64,000 bases of DNA, taken from positions 558,001 through 622,000 of the forward strand of contig NZ_OY728607.1 of the NCBI RefSeq assembly GCF_963422225.1. Direction: 5' to 3'. The translations under genes and the position numbers were made by a program. The stretch is from Candidatus Trichorickettsia mobilis (GTDB taxonomy: Bacteria > Pseudomonadota > Alphaproteobacteria > Rickettsiales > Rickettsiaceae). Under the pieces are notes generated by a model. The model worked only from the letters and a program-made list of their open reading frames with translations, was not told where the DNA came from and did no database searches. Positions 19,304-30,424 of this stretch are shown here, in pieces (the first letter of the stretch is position 1; each line of letters starts with the position of its first letter).

Positions 19304-20095
19304 ATGAAAAGCATTTATGATTATAATCAGGAGATAGTTCAGAAGGTACAAGCTGACTTACAGATACAAAAAGCTCAGTTGATAAAAGGTGCTTCTCATG
19401 ATGACAAGAGAGACAAAGGATCTTTACCATTAGATTTTCTAAGTATAAGATATGGTTTAGATGGAGAAGCAGGGCAGAATAACTTTAATCCATATAATTC
19501 CCAAGGGTTTACAAATTTTGAGTTTAAAAAACCTGAGGCTCCAAAGCAATTTGTTCCACAACCATTAAGTCAAGTAAATAGTGGATTACTGCAAATTGTT
19601 GCCGATTCTTATAGAAGAGGAGATGAGTCAATAAAGTTAACAGAAGGTACTTTAAATCAAATAAGAATTGCGCTTCAAGATTCTTCAACACTAGCAGCGC
19701 AGGACGCAATTTTTATCATAAATAAAGCTGTTGAAAAGGGAGAAAATGTTCCTGCAGATTTAATGAACGTAGCATTAATTACTAATAAACTAAATTATGG
19801 CAGTAATATAATCCCAACGCAAAAGCCAAGCTATAATTCACAGATCATTGCGGCAATAGCTAGTGGTTTTCAAGGTAATGAAATTGGTGTTACTAAATTC
19901 AATGAAATAACTCTTAATCAACTAAGAGCGGTGTTAACTGATCCATTTGCTGGTGCTAAAGTAAAGCAAGATGCTATTTTTATTGTTACTGAAGCTTTAA
20001 AGAAAGCAGGAACACTAGGTGCAGAAGAATTAGTAGTGCCTAATGATTTGGTTAAATTAGCTGGCTCGAGTAAGGAAATAGTCAAAACTCATTAA
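19304..20095 (+). CDS. Hypothetical protein with two internal repeats
   Basis: I do not recognise this 263-residue protein. It has no signal peptide or membrane segment. Residues 94-157 (LLQIVADSYRRGDESIKLTEGTLNQIRIALQ...) and 180-253 (IIAAIASGFQGNEIGVTKFNEITLNQLRAVL...) are two copies of one helical repeat; both contain the core T-L-N-Q-[IL]-R-x-x-L and QDAIFI[IV]. A third, frameshifted relative lies at 22031-22257 beyond the group II intron. A scaffold or interaction role is possible only by analogy with other helical repeats. Confidence 0.65.
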   Translation: MKSIYDYNQEIVQKVQADLQIQKAQLIKGASHDDKRDKGSLPLDFLSIRYGLDGEAGQNNFNPYNSQGFTNFEFKKPEAPKQFVPQPLSQVNSGLLQIVADSYRRGDESIKLTEGTLNQIRIALQDSSTLAAQDAIFIINKAVEKGENVPADLMNVALITNKLNYGSNIIPTQKPSYNSQIIAAIASGFQGNEIGVTKFNEITLNQLRAVLTDPFAGAKVKQDAIFIVTEALKKAGTLGAEELVVPNDLVKLAGSSKEIVKTH

Positions 20096-20129
20096 AGTTC
20101 TTTCGTTCATAATACGATTATTATAATTC

Positions 20130-22013
20130 CAATTGCTTCATAAATTTTAACCATTCCCTTCTCATCTCACTGTACGTTCAGTTTTCCCGAATACAGCGAA
20201 CCGATAGTGTATTCATCTTAAATCATTCACAGGCTTTCGGATGTGTTCCAGCATTCCACTACCGATGTATATTATACCTTTGGTATATAGTTTGCTATTT
20301 GGATAGTGTTGCCATCCATAACCGTGGCCTTTTCTTCTACGGTGTAAATATCTCCGAAAACGTATATTGATGAACCTCTGTAGTTTCCTGAATGCTTGAC
20401 TAGCATTAGTATGAAGATAGTAATTGCTCCATCCTCTTACCATTGTATTAATTTGTTCTACAAACTCTTCGGGTTGTATAGGGGCTCGCCATGATGTTTT
20501 ATATTTTATACTATTTCTAATCTTTTGTTCAGACGACTTCGCTGGAAATATATATATGGTATTCTTTCCACTAGTAGGACTTTGTCGTTTTATAAAATTA
20601 AATCCTACAAAATCAAAACCTTCTATTAATCTTGTAACTTTTGTTTTACTTTGATTTAATTTTAGGCTTAATCTTTCGGTAATTTCCTGAAATTTCTTTA
20701 AAGCTTTATAACCATCTCGTTGGCACACTAAAACTACATCATCGGCGAAACGATGTAATTTCCAGGGGTATTGCATTTTATGCCATATTTGATCTATTAG
20801 ATTTAGATAAATATTGCTATATAAAGGTGAAATAGGTGAGCCCTGTGGCACGCCTATCTTCACTCTTTTCTGATTACCAGACTTATCTATGTCAACTTTC
20901 AGGCTTTGCTTTATCAACCTCAACATAGCTCCATCACTTATTCTCTGCTTAATTAGTATTAGCAGGTTACCGTGAGGAATACTGTCAAAATATGATTCAA
21001 AATCTATTTCTACTACCGTAGCGGCTCGATCATATAAATCTTCTCTAATTGCTAGAGAAGCTTGTTTAGCATTTCGTTTCGGCCTATAACCGTAGGAGCA
21101 ATCATGAAAATCAGCTTCGAATATTGGTTCAATGACTATCTTCATTGCTGTTTGCACTATTCGATCTTTTACCGTTGCAATTCCTAATAAACGTGTGCCG
21201 CCTTTAGGTTTTGGTATTGCTACTTGTCTTATAGATGAAAACTTGTAACTTTGATCTTTTAGCCCTTGCTGCAATTCCCTGATCATTTCTTCTTCATATC
21301 CTGTGGTTATGATCTGTTCAATCGTAACACCATCATTTCCTGCCGCACCTTTGTTAGCCTTAACTTGTCTCCAAGCTTCTTGCAATACATCTGTACGATA
21401 GACTTTATCATATAAACTATAAAATTTGTAATTTACCTCCTGCTTGGATTTAAGATATAGAATTCTCTGAAGTTGACTAACTTTACTTATTCCATTCCTA
21501 GCTTTTATGCAATTGGACACTCTCAACTCTTTTAAATTCAGCTACTAAAGTAGAGCCCCTTTTCTCTCAATATGTTTCCATATCGATACAAACGATACTA
21601 TGGGCTCAGCGGACTTCTTGTATAACCGCTATGGATTTCGGCGTTACCTTATACTATAGCGTTCTTTCTGGCCAAGAAAATTATACAAGATCTCCCGACC
21701 TACGACGAAATACATTCCCAACGTGCAACCTCTTCTACTCCGGCACCCACAAGATAGTTCATATAACCATTTATCCCTATCCTTTACTAGCCTTCCCGTG
21801 ACTACGATACAGTCGGCAAGTGCATTAATTCTTTTACGAAGCTAATTTGAGTTCACTTTTGTTGCAGCCCGTTGTTTTGCATACAGATCACTTAAGCCTA
21901 TAAATCACTCTATAAACTCGACCCTTGCTAGACTCCCAAACGGTCAATTGGAGTCAGGAAGACTTTCACTTCCCTTGTAATTCGCCTGCATCGGCGTGCC
22001 ATAGTCCAACCAC
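20130..22013 (-). mobile_element. Group II intron with maturase/reverse transcriptase
   Basis: About 1.9 kb read on the minus strand. The probable 5' end is GTGGTTGGACTATGG at 22013, followed by a long structured leader rich in short helices (21530-22013). The RT frame is 20213-21526. Near the 3' end, 20168-20198 gives a hairpin like domain V (CGCTGTA...GGAAAAC...GTACAGTG) with a domain VI candidate after it. Boundaries are approximate. It sits between the repeat protein gene and the degenerate third repeat. Confidence 0.75.
20213..21526 (-). CDS. ltrA: Group II intron reverse transcriptase/maturase
   Basis: A 437-residue protein that splices and mobilises the intron. RT blocks in order: KANKGAAGNDGVTIEQ, RQVAIPKPKGGTRLLGIATVKDRIVQ, the metal site IDFESYFDSI (D175), IGVPQGSPISPLYSNI (224-239) and RFADDVVLV (F260-A-D-D263; Phe replaces the usual Tyr). 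The C-terminal maturase (X) domain includes MVRGWSNYYLHTNASQAFRKL. No HNH endonuclease follows, so retrohoming may depend on replication forks. The frame is intact. Confidence 0.9.
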   Translation of the reverse strand: MRVSNCIKARNGISKVSQLQRILYLKSKQEVNYKFYSLYDKVYRTDVLQEAWRQVKANKGAAGNDGVTIEQIITTGYEEEMIRELQQGLKDQSYKFSSIRQVAIPKPKGGTRLLGIATVKDRIVQTAMKIVIEPIFEADFHDCSYGYRPKRNAKQASLAIREDLYDRAATVVEIDFESYFDSIPHGNLLILIKQRISDGAMLRLIKQSLKVDIDKSGNQKRVKIGVPQGSPISPLYSNIYLNLIDQIWHKMQYPWKLHRFADDVVLVCQRDGYKALKKFQEITERLSLKLNQSKTKVTRLIEGFDFVGFNFIKRQSPTSGKNTIYIFPAKSSEQKIRNSIKYKTSWRAPIQPEEFVEQINTMVRGWSNYYLHTNASQAFRKLQRFINIRFRRYLHRRRKGHGYGWQHYPNSKLYTKGIIYIGSGMLEHIRKPVNDLR

Positions 22014-22030
22014 AAGAACAAAATATTTAA

Positions 22031-22257
22031 GTACCAATTAATATATATAAGAATTTAGAATCTATAGCAAAGCTATTTGAAAGTGGTAAAAACATCAAAT
22101 TAACTGCTCAAACCGTGGGGTTAATAACGTCTGCATTACAGCAAAATGCTCTACCGCAAGCTAAACAATATGCAGCTGATATAGTATTTGATACGGTAAC
22201 GAAGGACAAGGGCTAATTACAGAGGAACTGCTAGAACTTGCTCAAGATATTGCATAA
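22031..22257 (+). pseudogene. Degenerate copy of the 19304-20095 repeat domain
   Basis: Translates as NLESIAKLFESGKNIKLTAQ then TVGLITSALQQNALPQAKQ and YAADIVFDTVTKDKG, matching the repeat of the upstream gene (IKLTEGTLNQIRIALQ...AAQDAIFIINKAVEKGE). After DKG the frame shifts; the next frame continues as LITEELLELAQDIA before a stop, parallel to NVPADLMNVALI. No start codon or ribosome site is clear. It is a remnant of a paralogue or of a longer ancestral gene, cut off by the group II intron. Confidence 0.6.
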
Positions 22258-22310
22258 AAAGCATTTTTGACTATTTTTCATCAAGTTGGATTGATAAACC
22301 TTCTTATCAT

Positions 22311-22538
22311 GAGTGTTCACGGTTTTTGAAAATACCCTGGTCACTCCCGATCCCTCGATGTCATCCCGGCGGGGGTCGGGATCCAGTTTTTTCTACTTGA
22401 AATCTTAAGCTAAGCAAAAATGTAGAACCCCAACTCTGGATTAGAATAAAATTTGGCGTAGAAGGATAAGAAAATAGGCAAAAATTCAATTAACGTTTTG
22501 TTTACATCTACCCTCTAAGAACCGTGAACAACGCTCAC
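22311..22538. repeat. Family C palindrome, long copy at the maeB 3' end
   Basis: Left end 'gagtgttcacggtttttgaaa', right end 'aagaaccgtgaacaacgctca', with about 180 bases between, including 'gatgtcatcccgg...gtcgggatcc' (family G fragment). The maeB stop codon TGA (22535-22537) lies inside the right end. Confidence 0.75.
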
Positions 22539-24805
22539 CCATCATTTATCACTTCAATAGCCGCAAAAGCGGCAATTTTGAGAATTTGGCTCGCACTGGA
22601 TCCCATTGGCACTATTTGCACGGAATACTCAAACCCATTCAGTATTGGACCAATAAATACCCCAGCTCCCAGTTCTTGCAATAATTGAGTAGCAATGGCT
22701 GCCGAATGTAGATCTGGCATTATCAATACGTTAGCTGAACCAGATAAACGACAGAAAGGATAAATTTTATGTAACTCTGGATTTAAGGCAATATCTGCCG
22801 ACATTTCTCCATCATATTCAAAATCTACTTTCATATTATCAAGTATTTTAACCGCTTCTTGGATACGACTAGCCTCTTCACGCATAGGATTGCCAAAATT
22901 TGAGAATGATAATAAAGCAACTCGTGGATAATAACCCATGTTCTTGGCAATTCCAGCCATTTGTATAGCAAGCTCTACCAATTCTTGAGAAGACGGCAGC
23001 TCATTAACAGCATTATCAGCAATCAATACTTGGTGTTCTTTAGCAAGCATTATTGAATAACTCAGGATTCTGTTGCCAACTTTTGGCTGTATTACTTTGG
23101 CAATATCTTCAAAATTATTAAAATAACTCTTATTGAGGCCAGTAACCACTGCGTCTGCATCACCACTAGCTACCATACATGCAGCAAACACATTACGATC
23201 AGTTTTAACTAATCTGGCGCAATCACGATATAAAAACCCTTTACGTTGTAATTTACTATACAGAGCATCAATATATTTTTTGAGATTTGGGTTAATTGCC
23301 GCATTCATTATGGCAATGCCTTCCAAATTATGTTCTACTCCCATATTATTGATCATGGGAGTGATTTTATGAGAACGTCCAACTAAAATGGGGTAACCAA
23401 GAGCATCATCACGCATCATCATTGCTGCCTTAATTACTTCTTCTTCCTCACCTTCAGCAAAAACAATTCTTTTCGGATGCTTATGAATTTTTTCAAATAA
23501 AAAATTCATATAGCTGGATGTCGGATTTAGTCTACTCATTAATTCAGCTTTATAAGCCTTACAATCAAGATTAGTAATCTTTGTCGCTCCACTGGCTATA
23601 GCAGCAACAGCCACTGCAACAGGGATAGTGCTAATTAATCGTGGGTCAAATGGTACCGGAATAATATATTCCGAGCCAAAACACATTTTACGATCAGGAT
23701 AAGCTTTATATACTTCATCTGGAACAGGAGATCTGGCTAATTCAGCTAGCGCTTGACTTGCTGCAATTTTCATTTCTTGATTAATGGTAGTAGCACGTAC
23801 ATCTAATGCTCCACGAAAAATATAAGGAAACCCCATCACATTATTGACCTGATTATTATAATCAGAACGACCAGTTGCAATAATGGCATCACTGCGCACT
23901 GCCTTGATACTTTCTGGCGAAATTTCAGGTTCAGGATTGGCTAGAGCAAAAATAATAGGATTTAATGCCATAGCAGCAACCATTTCTTTTGTGACCGCTC
24001 CACGCGCAGACAAACCAAGAAAAACATCAGCACCATTCATTGCTTCAGTTAAAGTACGCAATTTAGTCTCAATAGCATATTTTTCTTTCCATTTATTCAT
24101 TCCTTCAGTTCGCCCTTGATAAACCACTCCATTAGTATCACAAAGTGTAATATTCTGGCTGACAGCACCTAACGCTATTAATAATTCTATGCAAGCAAGT
24201 GCAGCAGCCCCTGCACCATTAACTACTATCTTCATCTCAGCAAAAGTACGATTTGTCAGATAAGCAGCATTGATTAATCCTGCACTAGCGATAATTGCAG
24301 TACCATGTTGGTCATCATGAAATACTGGTATCTGCATACAATTATTTAAACGCTCCTCAATAATAAAACATTCAGGAGCTTTAATATCTTCTAGATTGAT
24401 ACCACCAAAACTATAGCCCAAATATTTCACTACATTGATAAATTCTTCCGGATCAGTAGTATCAACTTCAAGATCAATTGCATCAATATCAGCAAAATTT
24501 TTGAATAGTACAGCTTTACCTTCCATGACTGGTTTTGAAGCAGCAGCACCTAAATTACCTAAACCAAGTACCGCTGTACCATTAGATATAACCGCAACTA
24601 TATTACCACGAGCAGTATATTTATAAATATTATCCAGATTTTTTGCAATTTCAAGACAAGGAGCTGCTACTCCTGGCGTATAAGCAAGCGACAAATCCTG
24701 TTGGGTAACCAAAGGCTTAGTAGGAACAACAGCAATTTTACCAGGTCTATCTTGAGCATGATATTTTAGAGCTTTTTCATATTCTGACTTATTAATTTTA
24801 TCCAT
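22535..24805 (-). CDS. maeB: NADP-dependent malic enzyme with phosphotransacetylase-like domain
   Basis: Converts malate to pyruvate and CO2, feeding pyruvate from C4 acids. The 756 residues comprise the malic enzyme domain (about 1-425: [50 protein letters not shown]) and a C-terminal PTA_PTB domain (about 430-756: [30 protein letters not shown]) that is usually regulatory and not catalytic. The architecture is that of alphaproteobacterial and rickettsial MaeB. The stop codon is contributed by a family-C palindrome. Confidence 0.95.
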   Translation of the reverse strand: MDKINKSEYEKALKYHAQDRPGKIAVVPTKPLVTQQDLSLAYTPGVAAPCLEIAKNLDNIYKYTARGNIVAVISNGTAVLGLGNLGAAASKPVMEGKAVLFKNFADIDAIDLEVDTTDPEEFINVVKYLGYSFGGINLEDIKAPECFIIEERLNNCMQIPVFHDDQHGTAIIASAGLINAAYLTNRTFAEMKIVVNGAGAAALACIELLIALGAVSQNITLCDTNGVVYQGRTEGMNKWKEKYAIETKLRTLTEAMNGADVFLGLSARGAVTKEMVAAMALNPIIFALANPEPEISPESIKAVRSDAIIATGRSDYNNQVNNVMGFPYIFRGALDVRATTINQEMKIAASQALAELARSPVPDEVYKAYPDRKMCFGSEYIIPVPFDPRLISTIPVAVAVAAIASGATKITNLDCKAYKAELMSRLNPTSSYMNFLFEKIHKHPKRIVFAEGEEEEVIKAAMMMRDDALGYPILVGRSHKITPMINNMGVEHNLEGIAIMNAAINPNLKKYIDALYSKLQRKGFLYRDCARLVKTDRNVFAACMVASGDADAVVTGLNKSYFNNFEDIAKVIQPKVGNRILSYSIMLAKEHQVLIADNAVNELPSSQELVELAIQMAGIAKNMGYYPRVALLSFSNFGNPMREEASRIQEAVKILDNMKVDFEYDGEMSADIALNPELHKIYPFCRLSGSANVLIMPDLHSAAIATQLLQELGAGVFIGPILNGFEYSVQIVPMGSSASQILKIAAFAAIEVINDG

Positions 24806-24896
24806 ATGCTGTACCTCTTATATTTTTCGATGCCGCAATAAATTCTCTATAATATACTAAAGAAAGTATTAATTCTTACTTTTATTAAATATAAAA

Positions 24897-25832
24897 TCAA
24901 CCTAAAATATACATTAAAATAGATAACGATACTACTGAAAAAATAGTCATAAATGTAATAATTGATGCCATTGACTCTGGGTCTCCGCCTAGTTGTCGAG
25001 ATAAAGCATAAGCTGTACTAGCACAAGGTATACAACTATATAATATGCCAATTGACCGTTCCAAGTCATTAACAGACATTAACCACAGCACAACAAAAGT
25101 AACTATGGGTAGTAGCACCAATTTGATTAAGCTGGTATACAATATTTGTCGATAGTATTTTCTATATGCTATAAATTTTAAGCTAGCACCAACATTTAAC
25201 ATTCCAATAGCTAATGCTGAATCAGAAAGACTAGATATGGTTTTTTGTACCCCAAGATTTAGCTCTACCTCAGCATAATTGAAGATAAAACCTAAAATAC
25301 TGGAGATAATAAGAGGATTAGTGAAAATAAGCTTTAATGATAATGTTACAAAATGTAAACCATGATGTTTTTCATTTTTCTGATTGGAAACAAAGCTGGC
25401 AAACACTAGTATAGATAACAAGTTAGTAAAAACAATCATATATGAAGAAATAACCGCAACTATCGTCAGACCAAAAGCATCAAACAACGCATTACTTACA
25501 CTAAAAAAGATATAGTTATTATAACGTATTGAACCCTGAAAAATTGAAGTAAATTGTATTTTATCGCCATTAGTGTGCCTACGATGCAGGATTAAGGCGA
25601 TAGATATAATACTTGTAGAGATAACCAATCCTAATATTAACTTGAATAGTGAGACTGATTTTAAATCAGCTGTTGAAATGTAATTAAACAATAATGCAGG
25701 AAACAATAAAAAATAAGATAGCTTCTCCAAACCTCGCCAAAACTCCTCTGAAACCAGCCATTTTCTTTTGATGATACTGCCAATAAGGGTAATCAAAAAA
25801 ATTGGCAAAGTGCTGAAGAGTATGTCTTGCAT
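24897..25832 (-). CDS. AEC family transporter (second copy)
   Basis: A 311-residue membrane protein with about ten hydrophobic segments, including LPIFLITLIGSIIKRKWL at the start, LFPALLFNYIST, ALAIGMLNVGASLKF and CIPCASTAYALSRQLGGDPE near the end. The last motif is a good match to the AEC/MdcF family. It is only distantly similar to 13105-14034, so the two probably carry different substrates. It stands alone between maeB and a composite palindrome. Confidence 0.8.
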   Translation of the reverse strand: MQDILFSTLPIFLITLIGSIIKRKWLVSEEFWRGLEKLSYFLLFPALLFNYISTADLKSVSLFKLILGLVISTSIISIALILHRRHTNGDKIQFTSIFQGSIRYNNYIFFSVSNALFDAFGLTIVAVISSYMIVFTNLLSILVFASFVSNQKNEKHHGLHFVTLSLKLIFTNPLIISSILGFIFNYAEVELNLGVQKTISSLSDSALAIGMLNVGASLKFIAYRKYYRQILYTSLIKLVLLPIVTFVVLWLMSVNDLERSIGILYSCIPCASTAYALSRQLGGDPESMASIITFMTIFSVVSLSILMYILG

Positions 25833-25874
25833 TGTAAGATGTTTTAGAATTGCGCTGAATTTTGACTATTCGAA

Positions 25875-26023
25875 GAGTGTTCAATGAACTGTGTCAAATC
25901 GTCATTGCGAGGGCTCTGTCTGAAGCAATCCAGAAAAAACTCAGAATAATTGACTGAATTGCTTCGGCAACGCCTCGCAATGACGAATCTTACTTTAATT
26001 GACACAGTTCATTGAGCACTCTC
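25875..26023. repeat. Nested palindrome: family B inside family E
   Basis: Outer arms 'gagtgttcaatgaactgtg' (from 25875) and 'cacagttcattgagcactc' (to 26023). Inside them, 25900-25985 is a complete family-B element running from 'cgtcattgcgagg' through 'gaagcaatccag' to 'cctcgcaatgacg'. The nesting shows B inserted into E, or both moved as one unit. Confidence 0.8.
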
Positions 26024-26070
26024 ACTATTCGACATAATATCACAATTTTGATATTTAAGCAAAGTCCTGC

Positions 26071-26835
26071 TTAAATAGACTTATCATTAAGCCAGTATTT
26101 ACTGAAAGCAAGAAAATGATGATTTTCAAAATTATGCTTTCCGTATGTCAGCTGCTGCCCATGGAGATCGGTAATATTACCACCACTAGATATTATTAAA
26201 GCGTGCCCTGCTGCAATATCCCATTCCATCGTTTGTTCAAATTTTGGGTATATATCAGCACTTCCTTCTGCGATTAAACATAATTTGATTGAACTTGAAA
26301 TATTTATTACTTTGCTAATATCATGGTTTTGTAAAAAAGTACTAGTATTTTTATCTAAATCCTGAGCGCCAACAACAGCAATATATTTATCGTTTCCTGG
26401 TAAGCGCTCATTTTGTTTTAGCAACAGTTGATTTTGCTCAATACATAAACCGTGATTACTATCAGTATAATAGAGCTTAGAGGTAGCTGGTTGATAAATT
26501 AGGCCAATAATAGGAATATTATCCTTAATTAGAGCGATATTCACAGTATAGCTCTCCTCTCTTCTGATATAACTTCTAGTACCATCTATAGGGTCTACCA
26601 ACCAGAAAATATTAGTAGTTAATTGTTGCTTGAATCGCTCTTCACAAATAACCGTTATTTCTGGGGCAATCATTTGCAAACCCTGATAAATAAACTGGCT
26701 AATCTCCTGGTCAGCATTAGTAACTGGAGAATTATCTGCTTTATAATTAACAATAATACCAGAATCTTTTACCTTTAAAGCTATTTGACCAGCTTCGGTG
26801 ATAAGTGTCTTGAGAGCATTGATTGAATTATACAT
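26071..26835 (-). CDS. cysQ: 3'(2'),5'-bisphosphate nucleotidase
   Basis: Inositol-monophosphatase-fold enzyme that hydrolyses PAP to AMP. Of 254 residues, the metal motifs are ICEE (first glutamate), [12 protein letters not shown] (D-P-x-D-G-T) and [11 protein letters not shown] at the end; TNADQEIS is the N-terminal aspartate motif. A CysQ call rather than SuhB rests on [20 protein letters not shown]. Its start overlaps the folD end by 8 bases, indicating coupling. Confidence 0.85.
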   Translation of the reverse strand: MYNSINALKTLITEAGQIALKVKDSGIIVNYKADNSPVTNADQEISQFIYQGLQMIAPEITVICEERFKQQLTTNIFWLVDPIDGTRSYIRREESYTVNIALIKDNIPIIGLIYQPATSKLYYTDSNHGLCIEQNQLLLKQNERLPGNDKYIAVVGAQDLDKNTSTFLQNHDISKVINISSSIKLCLIAEGSADIYPKFEQTMEWDIAAGHALIISSGGNITDLHGQQLTYGKHNFENHHFLAFSKYWLNDKSI

Positions 26836-27721
26836 ATAAATCAGTAAGATGATGCTGCCTGCAACAAGCTTTTAAGGTGTTTGAGAGTAAGAAAGCAATG
26901 GTCATCGGACCAACTCCTCCAGGAACCGGTGTAATAAAACGTACTTTATCATACACATTAAAAAAATCGACGTCACCAACTATCTTTGGATTATCAGCAG
27001 ATAGTCTGGTAATACCAACATCAATTACGATCGCAGTAGGATTAAAATACTTAGCAGATAACTTCGCAGGAATTCCGATTGCAGAGATAACTATATCGGC
27101 TTGAGAGGTGATATTTTGTAAATTCTTGGTTTTAGAATGACAGATTGTAACCGTACAATCCTCTTTAAGTAAGAGCGCAGCCAGCGGCCTTCCTACTATA
27201 TTTGAGCGACCGATAATTACAGCATGTGCTTCTGCTAAAACAACATCACATTTTTTTATTAAGGCAAGACAGCCCAAAGCAGTAGGAGGAATAAAACCAT
27301 CAAAAATTGCATTATTGTATAAACAACCAACATTTAATGGATGAAACCCATCAATGTCTTTATCCGGATTTATTGCTAAAGCAATATTTTTCTGATTAAT
27401 ATGAGCTGGCAACGGTAATTGCACAATTATACCTGATATAGTATGATTGTCATTTAATGCTGTAATACAATTTAGCAGTTCTACACTAGTAACCGTTGAC
27501 GGCAAATTTACGGTAGTTGCGTTCATACCACAATCAGCTGCCGCTTTTAATTTACCACGAACATAAATTATACTTGCTGGATTATCACCAACTAAAATAA
27601 CTGCAATTGTTGGAACAATATTAAACGAGAGCTTCAACAACTTAACTTTTTCTGCCAATTCTTTTAATATTGTAACTGCACACTGCTTACCATCAATAAT
27701 ATTAGATGGATATTGCTTCAT
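26828..27721 (-). CDS. folD: Bifunctional methylenetetrahydrofolate dehydrogenase/cyclohydrolase
   Basis: Interconverts 5,10-methylene- and 10-formyl-THF in one-carbon metabolism. The 297 residues show the catalytic Y-x3-K (YVRGKLKAA), [30 protein letters not shown], the NADP loop [17 protein letters not shown] and [19 protein letters not shown]. The start overlaps the upstream reductase gene by 4 bases (ATGA type), so the three genes form one operon. Confidence 0.95.
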   Translation of the reverse strand: MKQYPSNIIDGKQCAVTILKELAEKVKLLKLSFNIVPTIAVILVGDNPASIIYVRGKLKAAADCGMNATTVNLPSTVTSVELLNCITALNDNHTISGIIVQLPLPAHINQKNIALAINPDKDIDGFHPLNVGCLYNNAIFDGFIPPTALGCLALIKKCDVVLAEAHAVIIGRSNIVGRPLAALLLKEDCTVTICHSKTKNLQNITSQADIVISAIGIPAKLSAKYFNPTAIVIDVGITRLSADNPKIVGDVDFFNVYDKVRFITPVPGGVGPMTIAFLLSNTLKACCRQHHLTDLYV

Positions 27722-28719
27722 CTTGGCAACCCCTTGGTTGTTGAGTACTCAAAATGCAATGCTTTACCATCAAACACCCGTGCATATGCATGATGCACTG
27801 CCTGCGCCGCATCTGAGAAACCAGTGAGAATCAATTTGAGCTTACCAGGAAACGTCGCAATATCACCTATCGCATAAATTCCATTAATATTAGTCATACA
27901 GTGCGGCGATGTTACTGCTATATGATGAGATTTTAACTGCAACTGCCATTCAGCAATTGGCCCAAGCGTTTGTAATAAGCCAAAAAATGGGCATAATATG
28001 TCCGCTTCAATGGTCTTAAGATTACCATCAAGGTCTTTGACCACTACCGCCTCCAGGTAACCATCGCTACCAATTAACTGATCAAGTTGATACCCAGTGA
28101 TAATTGTAATTTTACCTGCATCAGCCAATTGTTTAATTTGCCTTAAGCTCTCCGGCGCTGCTCTGAATTTATCACGTCGATGCAACAAATAAACTTTGTC
28201 GGCAATCTCAGCAAGAGTTATTGCCCAATCTACCGCAGAATCCCCTCCTCCAGCAATTATAATTTTTTTATTAATAAAATCATTGCGACTTTTTATGAAA
28301 TAAAATACTGATTTATTTTCAAACAATTCAATTCCCGCCAGCGGTGGCTTGTTAAAATCAAATGCACCAGCTCCTGCTGCAATTATTATAACGGTGGCTT
28401 GTATGGTTAACTCTTGAGAAGTTTTGATGATAAAATTATTATTTTCTGTGGTAATAAGCTCTATAACTCGTTGATTGAAATGATATACAGGATTAAATGG
28501 CGCCGCTTGATCCACCAATTGTTTAACTAGATCCGCTGCTAAAATTTTAGGATAGCCTGGGATATCATAAATAGGTTTTTCTGGATATAGCGCATAACAT
28601 TGCCCCCCTGGTTGCTCCAGCGCATCAATAATATGACAACGCATACCTAGCATACCAGCCTGAAAGGCTGCAAACAACCCTACAGGTCCTGCTCCAATAA
28701 TAACAACATCAGTGTGCAT
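27718..28719 (-). CDS. Ferredoxin-NADP+ reductase, thioredoxin-reductase-like
   Basis: A 333-residue two-dinucleotide-binding flavoprotein. FAD sites are [19 protein letters not shown] at the N-terminus and [13 protein letters not shown] near the end; the NADPH loop is [17 protein letters not shown]. The redox cysteines of TrxB are absent (the segment is [12 protein letters not shown]), and the C-terminus is extended ([12 protein letters not shown]). This identifies the YumC-type FNR rather than a thioredoxin reductase. It probably supplies or draws electrons from ferredoxin. Confidence 0.85.
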   Translation of the reverse strand: MHTDVVIIGAGPVGLFAAFQAGMLGMRCHIIDALEQPGGQCYALYPEKPIYDIPGYPKILAADLVKQLVDQAAPFNPVYHFNQRVIELITTENNNFIIKTSQELTIQATVIIIAAGAGAFDFNKPPLAGIELFENKSVFYFIKSRNDFINKKIIIAGGGDSAVDWAITLAEIADKVYLLHRRDKFRAAPESLRQIKQLADAGKITIITGYQLDQLIGSDGYLEAVVVKDLDGNLKTIEADILCPFFGLLQTLGPIAEWQLQLKSHHIAVTSPHCMTNINGIYAIGDIATFPGKLKLILTGFSDAAQAVHHAYARVFDGKALHFEYSTTKGLPR

Positions 28720-28869
28720 AGCTCATATCTCGATAAAATATAGAACAAGCACTATACATAACAAATTATTTATTTTGTGTAAAGAACGATAAAGCACTAA
28801 TTAACTTTAAGGATCTTTTGTTGATCATCAGAGATTATTAGATTATATTGCTGGTTAAAAGTTTAATAA

Positions 28870-29577
28870 ATGCCAGATTATATTATTCTCGAGCAACATG
28901 GTGAAGCCTTAAAAGTTCCAGTCCGACGAAGTCAGAAAGCAAAAAGAATTGGCATCAGGATTACTTACAAATCATCAGTAGAATTAGTGCTACCATCCGG
29001 AGTAAAACCGGAAATAGGTCATAAGTTCTTATTAAGTAAAGAACATTGGATTAGAAAAAAACTACAAAAAGCTATTATATCGTCACAAATTCCTAGTAAT
29101 ATTATTCCAATTCTTGGCAAATCATATAATATGCTTTGTCATCAAGCTGATGATAATTCAGTGAAGCTGCAGCATGAGTGCATTGAGGTATATTCTAGAG
29201 ATAACAACTATCATGATGTTTTAAAAAATTTCTTAAAAGGCATATTATTACAAAAAATAATAATATTAGCAGCACCGATAATCACTGAATATAAACTACG
29301 CTACAATAAAATCAGAATTACGTCTAATGTCAGTAAATGGGGAAGCTGTTCCAGTAAAGGCAATTTATCCTTTAATTGGCGGCTTGTCTTTGCTCCTGAA
29401 GAAGTTCTGCAATACGTAGTAATCCATGAAATATGTCATCTTAAGGAAATGAATCATAGCAAAAATTTTTGGCATCTCGTATCCATCATTGAGCCTGATT
29501 ATTTATTACCCAAACTATGGCTGAGAAAAAATGGACATTTATTGAATTACCACTTAAATGCAGCAATATCGTTATAA
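28870..29577 (+). CDS. YgjP-like metallopeptidase (M48/SprT-related)
   Basis: A 235-residue predicted zinc metalloprotein. The zinc motif is H186-E187-I-C-H190 ([19 protein letters not shown]) with a third ligand at H196, preceded by [22 protein letters not shown], the signature of the YgjP/DUF45 family. No signal peptide is seen, so it is cytosolic. The substrate is unknown. Its last 20 bases overlap the start of truA. It is transcribed divergently from the ferredoxin-NADP reductase gene across 150 bases. Confidence 0.85.
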   Translation: MPDYIILEQHGEALKVPVRRSQKAKRIGIRITYKSSVELVLPSGVKPEIGHKFLLSKEHWIRKKLQKAIISSQIPSNIIPILGKSYNMLCHQADDNSVKLQHECIEVYSRDNNYHDVLKNFLKGILLQKIIILAAPIITEYKLRYNKIRITSNVSKWGSCSSKGNLSFNWRLVFAPEEVLQYVVIHEICHLKEMNHSKNFWHLVSIIEPDYLLPKLWLRKNGHLLNYHLNAAISL

Positions 29578-30304
29578 AATAACTATAGAATATTTAGGAA
29601 CTGGACTAGCTGGATGGCAACGTCAGGCTAATAGTTTATCTATTCAACAAATATTAGAAGAGGCCATTTACTGCCTGACTAAAACAACCACTATCGTTGT
29701 TGCCGCCGGTAGAACAGATGCCGGGGTTCATGCATTAGGCCAAGTAGCTCATTTCGACCTGAGCCGCTACCTTGATCCATACCATATCATGCGTTCCTTA
29801 AATTATTTTATGAGACCACATTCAGTCGCAATTATAGATTGTCAAAATGTGACAAATGATTTTCATGCCCGATTTTCAGCAATAAAACGCCACTATATCT
29901 ATAAAATTGTCAATAGACCTGGACAAGTAATACTAGACGCAGAACGATCTTGGTGGATTAGGTCTAGATTAGATATACCAGCAATGCAACAAGGAGCTTC
30001 TTATTTATTAGGTCACCATGATTTTACTTCTTTCAGAGCCAGACATTGTCAGGCGCAATCACCAATTAAAACCTTATCTAAACTTGAGATAATTAAATGT
30101 GATCAAGAACAGATTAATTTTTATTTATCAGCTCCATCTTTTCTGCATCATATGGTACGCAATATTGTTGGTAGCTTAGTATTGGTAGGGTTACAAAAAT
30201 GGCAACCGGAAAATATTAAAGCAGCTTTGGATTCCAAAAAGAGAGAAGCAGCTGGTACTACTGCTCCAGCTAAGGGATTATATTTTGTTAAGGTTGATTA
30301 TTGA
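29558..30304 (+). CDS. truA: tRNA pseudouridine synthase A
   Basis: Modifies U38-U40 of the tRNA anticodon arm. The 248 residues contain the catalytic aspartate D54 in [47 protein letters not shown] and the C-terminal [18 protein letters not shown]. Length and motifs are standard. The start lies within the end of the preceding metallopeptidase gene. Confidence 0.95.
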   Translation: MQQYRYKITIEYLGTGLAGWQRQANSLSIQQILEEAIYCLTKTTTIVVAAGRTDAGVHALGQVAHFDLSRYLDPYHIMRSLNYFMRPHSVAIIDCQNVTNDFHARFSAIKRHYIYKIVNRPGQVILDAERSWWIRSRLDIPAMQQGASYLLGHHDFTSFRARHCQAQSPIKTLSKLEIIKCDQEQINFYLSAPSFLHHMVRNIVGSLVLVGLQKWQPENIKAALDSKKREAAGTTAPAKGLYFVKVDY

Positions 30305-30347
30305 ACATCTTTAAATTACTATCTTGGTTATACAATAATAATTATTA

Positions 30348-30376
30348 TTGACATATAATAATATCATTTGTATAAC
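30348..30376 (+). promoter_or_regulatory. Strong sigma-70-like promoter with only a stub reading frame downstream
   Basis: TTGACA at 30348-30353 and TATAAC at 30371-30376 with a 17-base spacer. Fourteen bases further is an ATG at 30390 that opens only MRQVKEKESI before a stop, and a MITE starts at 30425. The promoter may be an orphan left by gene loss, or may serve prmC through the repeats. Confidence 0.5.
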
Positions 30377-30424
30377 TTAATAAACAATTATGCGTCAAGT
30401 TAAAGAAAAAGAGTCAATATAATA

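Noticed and set aside
27718..28719. Second thioredoxin reductase
   Set aside because: The CxxC redox pair is absent; the layout fits the ferredoxin-NADP reductase type.
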